A stretch of DNA of 64,000 nt. Source: Euryodendron excelsum (Eukaryota; Streptophyta; Magnoliopsida; Ericales; Pentaphylacaceae). Made by a program: the position numbers and the translations under genes. The DNA lies in assembly GCA_033060915.1 (NCBI GenBank), contig CM065392.1, forward strand, positions 15,961,501 through 16,025,500, given 5' to 3'. Shown here piece after piece: positions 55,570 through 64,000 of this stretch; position 1 is the stretch's first letter; the number at the start of each line of letters is the position of its first letter. A model generated the notes under the pieces. That model searched no databases and was not told the origin of the DNA. It saw nothing but the letters and a program-made list of their open reading frames with translations.

Positions 55570-56960
55570 TTACCTAAATTTTCATCTTGGCCCCTCATTT
55601 TGGGTGTACTTTTGCCCCGTAACAGATGAGGCCAACTACACCGCACAAAAAATACACGATTTCGTGCCCCTTTTGTGCACAAAATTTGACGTGCCGCTTT
55701 GTGCCTATGAAATCACCAATTGCACGTTAATTCTTGGACTTAGGGGTTCATAGGTATGTACGTACTACATGCTCATAAGAAAAAGAGCTCCCTTTACACC
55801 GCATAAAAAACGCTCAATTTCATGTCCCATTTGGGCACAAAATTTGACGCACTTTTCAGGCCTACGGAATCACCAATTGCACCTTAGCTGTTGTGCTTGA
55901 GGGGTTCTTGGAGACCCCCATCACCGCACAGAAAATGCGTGAAAGCCCCCTTTAAGCATAAAATTTGACATGCCATTTTGAGTTTATGGAATCACCAATT
56001 ACACCTTAGCTCTTGCCACTTTGAGTTCTTGGGGTACGAAAATAGAGACTGTCACACATTGTGTAAATGTAGAATGCAAAAAGTCATAAATATCTCTGTA
56101 TTTTAACAGTTTTTAATAAAGACAGATGACAGCGGAGTAACTAACTGTCGATTTTTAAAAAATAGTGTGTCTAGCTATCCCAAGCCCAAACCTCAAGTGG
56201 TTTAGATAAAATTAACCCATAGTTTTTTCACATAAATTGTTGATTGCATAACTAAAATAAAAGATTAGTAGATGAATGATTGTTTGGTAACAAACATTAA
56301 AGATGGCATATTTGATAGTATTGTTAATGAAGTTATGATTTTAAAAATGAAACTTTACCATGGATAATTGTAAAAATACAAATATTTGTGCGTCTTGAAA
56401 AATTTAATAGCATCAATGTACTGAAATTTTTATTTACTTGTAATTTAAGAATTACTATGAAATTTTTTTGCACAACCCCGTTAACAAAATTTTCTGGTGC
56501 CACCACTGGATGGAACCTCTTATTCAATACACCAAAAGTCGCAATCTTGTGCCTTTCAACATAGAATTTGAGGCGCCATTGTTGGGTTATGGATCAGCAA
56601 TTGGGCCTTAGCTCTTAAGCTTTCAGGAGGGAGGAGACATGGGGATCTTGGGGGTGTACTTTTTGCCAATAAGAGATGGGCCTCCTTGCGCTGCACGAAG
56701 AATGCGTGATTTCATGCCCCACTTTGAGCATAGAATTTGCAATGACCAATTATGACTTAGCTGTAATCCTTAGGGGTGTGTTTCTTGCCCGTGATGAATG
56801 GTTTCAGCCACCTCGAAACTACGAGTTCTCGTGCCACCCTTGGATTGTCTACTTCTTGCCAGCAAAGATAGTCACCCCTTAAACTGCACCAAAAATTGCG
56901 ATTCCATGCTTCCGTTCGAGCACAAAATTTAATGTGTCATTTCGGACCTGCAATTACACT
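55570..56960. repeat. Diverged minisatellite, ~150-bp unit, at least six copies
   Basis: Units share the order ACACCGCACAAAAAATGCG, TTTCATGCCCC, GCACAAAATTTGACGTGCC, then TATGGAATCACCAATT, then TTAGCTCTTG and GGGGTTCTTGGGG. Starts lie near 55635, 55797, 55920, 56525, 56685 and 56880. The array is broken at about 56045-56510 by AT-rich sequence without the motif. Short ORFs in it (for example 56676-56879) are not genes. It lies just upstream of the hydrolase gene. Confidence 0.75.
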
Positions 56961-56999
56961 AAATAAAGTTGATTATTAGAATATTTCTAAGTTATGAAA

Positions 57000-57310
57000 G
57001 TTCAATTTAGTACATTATAAGAAATTCCTAACTAAATGTATACACTTATTCAAATTCAACTCAATTTTGACAATTAAAGCCACACATAAATTGTAAATCA
57101 TGCTCAATCAATTACACATAATGCAAATATATATATATATATATATGTCTGTATATATAAGTTCAATTTAGTACATTATAAGAAATTCCTAACTAAATTT
57201 ATAAACTTATTCAAATTCAACTCAATTTTGACGATTAAAGCCACACATAAATTGTAAATCATGTTCAATCAATTACACATAATGTAAATATATATATATA
57301 TATATATAAT
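57000..57310. repeat. 161-bp tandem duplication ending in (TA)n
   Basis: The block starting TTCAATTTAGTACATTATAAG occurs at 57001 and again at 57162. Only a few substitutions separate the copies and each ends in a TA microsatellite. The high identity suggests a recent duplication. Confidence 0.92.
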
Positions 57311-58737
57311 AAAATGGAAGATTTAGGAGGTTATAAGGAGAGAGAGAGAGTAGCTAGCTTTACATGCAATGAAGAGAGAGATAAAGGGAGCTGCAAAAGT
57401 GGGCAAAGATTTGCGACGGACAACGAGCAGCGATGGTGTCCAGTGCCAGTGGTGGTGACAAGTGACTGATGCAGTGTTAATGGAGAGAGAAAGACAGAGA
57501 TAGTGAAATAGTTGAGAGAGAGAAAACGAGAGAGAGCTTGAGCAGTGACGTCCGGTGGCAGTGGTGGTGACAAGCAATGCAGAGAGAGAGAGAGAGAGAA
57601 CCACATCAGGGCAAATTGATTAAGGCCACCCTCCAAGCCAAAATGACATCGTTTTGGTTAAAATTATTTCGCGACAATAAAAAAAAATTTGCAATGACTA
57701 AATATTGCCACAAAAGGTTGTTAATTACACAAAAATCTATCACAATAAAATTTTTGTTCCAACGACATAAAAACTCTCGCAAAAGGTTATTAATTTGAAA
57801 ACCTACTATACAGTTAGGATAATATTTATAATTTCTCAAAAAGTGTTGTCTCTCTTTACATATAACATTATATGAATAAATGTCAAATCAACATGATGAC
57901 GTGGAGCATCACCTGGATAAGTTTTCCAATTTTGGACACCAATTATTATTGTAGCAGTTGTTGTTACCACTCTCGATTTGAAAACTACAGCAATGGATTA
58001 ATCGAAGATGTTGAGCGCTTTCTTGAAACTGAAACGGCAATGTTGAGCCTTCATTGCAGTCTTAGCTGAAACAAAATTGATCATTAATCGCAGAACATAA
58101 ATCAGAAGCAGAGAATCTGTTGTTTTTCTCAATAACAAAGGCAATCTGTATCTGATTGGAAAGTTTTTGTACATACTCAGGTTGGCTTCAATGGCGCTCA
58201 TTAAATCGAGTCACATGTACATGTAGCATTCAGTTTTCAATCAAGAAAAACAAACCATATATGTGTGTATACTTTGTGTCTGCATGTATGTTCAAAATTT
58301 TTTTTCTGCAAACTTTTGTGCTCAATTTTCTCTTCAACTGTATATAGGTACATATGTGTAAAGATCACTTAAATTACACACATACCTTACATGCTCACAG
58401 TCCTCACACTCTAGGTTATTTTCTTTGATTCCTTAATTCATTGATTTGTACCGAGGTGTTTTGTGTGGCTTGTGTAATGAATTAATTGGGTTTTGTTGTG
58501 TTTAAAATGGCAGGAGCTTTTTTTTTAGGGTAACCAGGTGTTTGGTCCAGTTTGTGCACACTTCGACTAATCTCGGAGTCTATGCAGTTTCTCTCGTCCC
58601 ACACAAACCGGATAATTTCCAAGGCCGGTTGAAGCCTAAGTGAGCAAACCCTTCCCTTTAGGCCTCTAATTTTAGAAGGCCTCAAAATTTTCAAAACCTC
58701 ACATTTTATATAGTAAAAATCTTATATAAATTGTGCA
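57311..58737. other. Intergenic stretch, no gene recognised
   Basis: GA-rich segments (57335-57600) include a phrase like GGCAGTGGTGGTGACAAG at about 57441 and 57558. The rest has only short ORFs. A block at about 58530-58640 (GTGTTTGGTCCAGTTTGTGC onward) resembles dispersed plant repeat text, but I cannot assign it. Confidence 0.45.
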
Positions 58738-59285
58738 TTTTTTTGAAAAAAAAAAAGTCCAATCTAGACAAGAATAACAAAATTTTGCTAGAAAAGAAAG
58801 CCCACAATTAACTACACTAGTGAACTTCAATGAACAAAAATACTAATTTAACAAAAAACAATGAACTGTACAAAAATTTTTTTTAAGGCCCAAAAAACTT
58901 AAAGGTTCTATATACCTTCTACATATTTTTTTTTTGACAAAAAGACCCTAGTCCAAATGAGAAAATATGTCTGTTAGAAAAAAAAAAAAAAGGCCTAAAA
59001 TCAACTACACTAGTTAACAGAATATTTTGAAGGCCTTAAAAACTTTATATGCTATCAAGACCTTATATAGTTCCTACATCTCTTTTTTGAAAAATAAAGG
59101 CGCTAATCAAAATGAGAAAAAAATATCTTCAAACAAACAAGGCCTAAAATATATATACTAGTTAACTTTAAAAGAAAAAACACCAGTTTACAAAAAGCTA
59201 GTAAAAGTTTTTTACAACAATATTAAAAATTGTAAAAAAAAAAAAAAAAGGCCCTCATTTAAGCCTTAAATTGTCTTGAGCCAGG
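58738..59285. repeat. A/T-rich tandem array, three units of ~155-190 bp
   Basis: Each unit starts with a T-run and GAAAAA or GACAAAAAG (58738, 58927, 59083). Each then has a CTA(G/A)(A/T)C(A/C)A-like word, an A-run, a GCC(T/C)A(A/C)AA(T/A) word and ACTAGT(T/G)AAC. A GGCC(C/T)T(A/C)A word closes it. The copies are diverged with many indels in homopolymers. Confidence 0.6.
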
Positions 59286-59999
59286 CTTGGTAGCCTCCCC
59301 TCCCCTTAAACGTTTGAGCACCAAAAAAAAAAAAAGATCTTGGGGTTGACCCTAAGGAATTGATAGCACCTAAAGCTATGTTTGGTATAATAGAATGGAA
59401 TGAAATGAGAATGGAATGAAGTGGGAATGTAGTGATAGTGGGAATGGAATGAAATGGTTATTCATATTCCATCGTTTGGTTCATAACATGGAATAGAATA
59501 AAATGATCATTCCCATTCCCATTTCCATTTTCATGTTTGGTACACCTATTAAGTTGTTGGAATGGGATGAACATTTTAAGTCAAACTAAAATAATATATA
59601 TATATATATATATATTTAAATATAAGCTATCATAATACTTGCAAACCAATATGAAGCCTTTTTCAAACAAGAGAAAGTTTTCTATCTTTTTGAAATTATA
59701 TATAAATTCACCAAATAGGAGTAACACAACAACTTAAAAAATTCTCACAACACCATTCATATTTACCAATTACAAATTGTAGTATTTAACAAATATATGC
59801 ATATAATACTCTAGTTTAGTGTCTTTAAAATCTCAAAACATTTATAACTTCAACAAAAATATCATAAGCACTAAAAGTAGTTGTACCTCCCACGAGTTAA
59901 CTAAAACAATACTAAAAAACTAATAGGTACTATCTGCTGCCACGTACTCTCAAAAGAGATACATCACAAGCAAATCAAATGTAGTAGCTCAAATGACAT

Positions 60000-60760
60000 T
60001 TAAGAAATGATTGCTTTGACCTATGCTTTTTTCTCTTCATCATCAATTGTGAAAAATATTTGAGTCAAGTCACGATCACAACCAATTTTGACTATTGCTT
60101 TATATCGATCAACCACACTTAGGCCTCGTAGTTTCATCAACTCCTTATTAAGTTGAAACTTCAAGTCATTAAACATTGCATCCTCAATTGCACGACTAAG
60201 TTGATTAGTGATTTTTTTCCATAGTTGAGCTCATAATAGTTGTTGACTTTTCCATCACTTCATAAATCATGCACTCAACACTTTCACTTCTATATTTCAT
60301 TTTCTTCTTTAAACTCACTTCACTAGTATTGCCAATAGTGGCTAATTGTGTAAAGGATGTGGAAATGTCATTGCCATCTAAGTCATCTCTCACGCCATAA
60401 AACTCATTATCATTTTCAGTTTGAGCATATTTCCTATCCAACTCTTCAAGAATATTCGCAGGTGTCTCTGCATCATTCCCTATTGCTTGGTCTTTTTCAA
60501 ATATTATGCAAAGCTCTCTATAAAAAGGAAATTACTTGTTTTTGAATTGTGCATCTCCCTTGTGACTCTACAAAATAATATAAAATAATAAATTTAGTTG
60601 ATCATTCATTTATTAAAAGTGCTCAACTACTATCTAATACAAATACCTTCAAGTATGGATTCCACACCGACTTCTCAACAACTACGCATTTTTTGGTATC
60701 ATCAAAGCCAAATTCACTAGTGTTGTGTCCACTTATCATGTTATATACAATAGCAAAATG
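60000..60760 (-). pseudogene. Broken Myb/SANT-like gene of the Harbinger element
   Basis: On the minus strand, near 60755-60650, a segment reads like the Myb/SANT-like domain family found with PIF/Harbinger transposases: FGFDDTKKCVVVEKSVWNPYLK, compared with the usual GFGWD...W..Y. A GT at its end suggests an intron. The next exon (60565-60205) has FPFYRELCIIFEKDQA, then an NILEELDRKYA block and an acidic stretch. A stop before FPFYRE and frameshifts near 60205 break it. The protein would bind the transposon ends together with transposase. Confidence 0.65.
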
Positions 60761-61554
60761 TGATTTCAATGTCATCATTATAAAATTTTCTTATTCGTCC
60801 TAAGAGAAAATGTCATTGAGAATTCAGACCAAAGGAAAGGAAAACTAAATGATTATATTATATAGTTGAAAAACTACATCCAATCCAGTCAGAGTATATG
60901 GAAATTAAGAACTTCAATTACGTTTTCTTTTTTCCACACTAGGGTTCTCACCAACCAAATAGAAAAATTGAAAGTTAATGAATTACCAAGTCGAATTGAA
61001 AATAGAAATTAAAATCGAGGATCTTATAAGTTCTGATAGCTTGTGATTTCAAAAATGTCTAACATTATAAATGGACCAAACGAAAACAACATTTGAAATC
61101 AAGCAAAATTCATATAGTCTGGTTACCAAACAGAAAGAACAAAAACATAAGCAATGAAATTTAGAAAACGGAATCAAATAAGAGGAAAGGAAAAATCACA
61201 TCCAACCTAATCAGAGTGTATCGAAAGTAATAATTCAATCACATTTTCTTCTTTGCACGCTAGGTTTCTCACCAACCAAACAGAAACAAAATGAATTTAA
61301 GAAAGGGAAAGAATTATAAATGGACCTAACAAATTCAAATATTGAAATAAAGCAAAATTCATATGCTCCGGTAACCAAATTAAAGGAACAAAAACAAAGG
61401 CAATGCACTTTGTATGGTTGCAGAGAAACAACACAAATACAGAAAATGAAATCAAATCAGAGGGAAGTAAAATTTAGTAACTCAAAGTTAATCAAAGTGA
61501 CTCATACTACCAATTCCGTATCAGAAGATTTAGAACCACATGATGCATATGTAT

Positions 61555-61558
<4 letters not shown>

Positions 61559-61646
<88 letters not shown>
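61559..61646. repeat. (AG)44 microsatellite
   Basis: An uninterrupted 88-base AG run within the Harbinger element. The Arg-Glu repeat ORFs across it are artefacts. Confidence 0.97.
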
Positions 61647-61651
<5 letters not shown>

Positions 61652-62082
61652 CAGTCAGCTACGAACGAAAACCAATTTTAGGGCTTCAAAAATTGAATGA
61701 TTTTTTTTTACAAACTCATTCCATGATAGAATGGAATGTTCATTCTCACTCTTTTAGAAGGAAATTGTCATTTCAATAAAATGTTAGAATGAACATACCC
61801 AGAGAATGGGCATTCCAACTTTAAAAGTTAGTACCAAACTAGGGAATGGAAATGCAAGAAGGAATGGTCATTCCATTCCATTTCATTTCCTTTTACCAAA
61901 TATAGTTTAAAAGGTTTTAAATTTGAGATCTGAGTGAGGGTAAATCCTCATACCTTAAGCCTTGACCACCACGACAACCCGAGAGGGTTAAATAGCAGGA
62001 GTTTATGTACTACCAAATGAGTTTCAATGATATGAATTTAGGTGCCTGTTTGGGGAATTGTTACCGATGAAAAGTGTATAGC

Positions 62083-62363
62083 GCCTGTTTGATAACACTG
62101 TCAGTTTTTATTTTTTGTTGCATGTTTTTGTTGTGTATTTTTGCTGCGTATTTTTTGTGGTCTGATGATGGACATTTATCGATTATCGTTGTGTCAATAG
62201 TACTAGACTAATGTTTTGGTAACAGAGAATAAATCCATTTTAGTGTTTTTAGTTTTCTTTTTTTAAACTTTGTAAAAAACTAAAAAAAAAAAATTAAACA
62301 AATGCTTTTTTTTGTTTTTTTTGAAATATAAAAACAAAAATAGTTAACATTACCAAACGAGGC
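62083..62363. mobile_element. MITE, ~280 bp, hAT-like
   Basis: The left end GCCTGTTTGATAACACTGTCAG is matched in reverse complement by the right end GCCTCGTTTGGTAATGTTAAC. T-rich and A-rich arms follow on the inside. The size and end sequence fit hAT-type MITEs. The expected 8-bp target duplication is not clear (TGTATAGC against TGTAGTTT), so the class is tentative. Confidence 0.55.
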
Positions 62364-64000
62364 TGTAGTTTTCAATTTATGTTGAAAGCAAGCCATGGAC
62401 AGTCCCCGTTGGACGCATGTGCTGTGTGGGCTTCTTCTTGTTGTGGTCTGAGCATAGGATTTTGTTCGTGTTCCACGCTTCGCGTTAGGCTGATGGCTCA
62501 TCCCGAATTAGTGTGTGTGTGTGTTTTTATATACCTACACTTAACTTTTCATTGTAAAGAATTGTTAAGTAATTGATTGTTTTTAAAAAAAAAAAAAAAA
62601 AAGGAAAAGCCATAGACAGTCCTGTGAATGCTGACTGATATGAGTCCATATCTGAGGTTATTGCCTTTTCATATGAATATTATACTTGTCTTCTATGTAT
62701 ATATTACGTGATTATCCGTGTATATTACACATTGTAAATGGGTAAACATATGTAAAATATTTTAGTTTTTTAGTCGTGGTCATTTTACTCAAATTGTACT
62801 TATCAGAAAAAAATTTCATATTTAAAGTGTTGATGTTTGTTAACATCTACTCTTTTATTGCTCATTTCTTGCGTGAGGCACTATGTATTCGTAATTAATT
62901 ATCAATTTTCATAAACTATAAATACTTAATTGTGTGCATATTTGTTGGAATTCATTATCAAAAAGAAAAAACAAAAAATAATAAAGAAAATTATTTGTTG
63001 GGTTTCATAGGATACTTCAACTATAACATGAGGTGGCCTTGGAAATGTTTCCTATGGTTACAAAATAAAAGAATATTTGGTGTCTATCCTTCATTTTATG
63101 CTCGTTTCTGTTTTTGTTTTTTTTGAAATTCATTGTAAACACATTTCTGCACATTCCTGCGTTGTGAATTGTATTAGGTTTGAAATTTTTTTTTTCAAAA
63201 GATATTGTTTTAGGTTTCAATTATACTTTAAATGTATATTGGTTTAAATTTTTTATACAATTACATAACTTGGGTTGTGACATCTAGTATATAATAATTT
63301 TCAGGGCTGATTTTTAACTTCAAACCCCAAAATCAAATTCGTCAATTTGTCAAAATCATTTCAAGGAGCAATCGCTTTTTGAGAAACCCTCTCTCTGTAG
63401 ACGGAAAGAGGAAATAGCTCCACTCCTGTTACACGTTGCCACTGCCCTCTATCTGAAAGGTGAAAAATAGTTCAATGGTCAGGCAGTACCGAGTACTTGA
63501 TGGTAATTCTTATTAAGTGTAATACGTGGCATTTAAATACATCAACAACTTGAATTTGTAAAGTAGTGGAGAGACTTTTAAATAAACATCCTATTTTTAA
63601 AAGGAAGTCAATGTTGTCCAACTTTTTAAATAGGTAAAGAAATTAAAAAATAATTATACTTGGGCTTTTTAACCTATTATTTAATGTCACTTGACCTCCA
63701 TTGAACTAAAATCTATTACATTTTCATCATCATAAAATTTAAAATTAGGGATTTATTTTGTCTATTCTAATCTCTGAAGCAAAGATAAAAAAATAATTTC
63801 ATGTAAACTATCTCAAAATGTCTAAGAAAATGATCAAAATAATCTACGAAATCTTACTTTTCTGGACCACTAATTATTGGCCTTCCCATTATCAAGAAGA
63901 TTTTTGAAACTACACATTTATTAATCCAAGACAAAAAATCTTATGAATAAAAAATGCTACAAGTATTAAATTTGTTTCTTTTGTTAATAGTGTCCATATG
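62364..64000. other. AT-rich stretch, no gene recognised
   Basis: It contains a poly(A) run at 62585-62602 and only short ORFs without recognisable similarity. No element ends were found. Confidence 0.5.

Larger units (their letters stand above)
59374..61907. mobile_element. PIF/Harbinger-like DNA transposon, 2.5 kb, non-functional
   Basis: The ends are inverted repeats: AGCTATGTTTGGTA on the left and, in reverse complement, AACTATATTTGGTA on the right. Both are followed by blocks made of GAATGGAATG. The trinucleotide TAA flanks both ends (59371-59373 and 61908-61910). A three-base TWA duplication is the hallmark of PIF/Harbinger elements. Inside is a broken Myb/SANT-like gene, which this superfamily carries besides its transposase. 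No DDE transposase is present, so it is a deletion derivative. Confidence 0.8.

Noticed and set aside
57323..57636. Leu/Ser-rich minus-strand ORFs of 93 and 101 codons
   Set aside because: They are translations of GA-rich low-complexity sequence in two frames. No domain or splice context supports them.
58530..58640. A possible SINE-like block
   Set aside because: I could not identify RNA polymerase III boxes or a poly(A) end with target duplications.
61320..61779. ORFs of 79 and 126 codons
   Set aside because: Their central parts are pure Arg-Glu repeats from the (AG)44 microsatellite inside the Harbinger-like element.
1..64000. tRNA, rRNA, CRISPR arrays, riboswitches, bacterial operons or viral integrations
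   Set aside because: No cloverleaf, conserved rRNA, regular direct-repeat array or viral gene other than retrotransposon gag/pol remnants was seen on either strand by eye.

Overview
The window is nuclear DNA of a flowering plant, most likely a eudicot. It is AT-rich, full of plant LTR retrotransposons at several stages of decay, and contains one host gene split by GT-AG introns. There are many (GA)n, (TA)n and (GT)n microsatellites. I saw no rRNA, tRNA, CRISPR, bacterial-type operon or organellar sequence. The species cannot be named from the sequence alone.

About 1-42.8 kb is a transposon graveyard. A 2.2-kb element with inverted-repeat ends lies at 675-2842. The centrepiece is a nest readable to the base. 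A solo LTR (6141-24831, minus strand, target duplication AAGCA) holds an 11.5-kb Sirevirus-type Ty1/copia element (8256-24198). The 3' LTR of that element holds a 4.4-kb solo LTR (18462-22849, duplication GTAAT). A second solo LTR of the same giant family lies in reverse at 27926-32860, and a truncated third starts at 39953. A 5.1-kb copia element with both LTRs and a perfect AATAG duplication sits at 33188-38322. It has inserted into an older reversed copia integrase fragment. All pol genes here carry stops or deletions, so none can move by itself.

About 42.8-55.4 kb holds the only convincing host gene. It is a six-exon minus-strand gene for an FSH1-type serine hydrolase (alpha/beta-hydrolase fold, 294 residues). 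All splice sites and phases fit and the Ser-Asp-His catalytic residues are present. Its 6.8-kb first intron has been colonised by a 425-bp TRIM and a 1.9-kb non-autonomous LTR element. The latter carries a deleted gag and a second ORF that I do not recognise.

About 55.4-64 kb is the upstream side of that gene. It holds a diverged ~150-bp minisatellite, a clean 161-bp tandem duplication, a T/A-rich ~170-bp tandem array, a PIF/Harbinger-like DNA transposon with TAA target duplications and a broken Myb/SANT-like gene, and a small hAT-like MITE. The last 1.6 kb shows nothing recognisable.

I found no convincing novel multi-gene system. The most useful leads are the three-level nest, the unidentified ORF of the 50-52 kb element, the internal repeat architecture shared by the giant LTRs, and the way transposons have enlarged the hydrolase gene.
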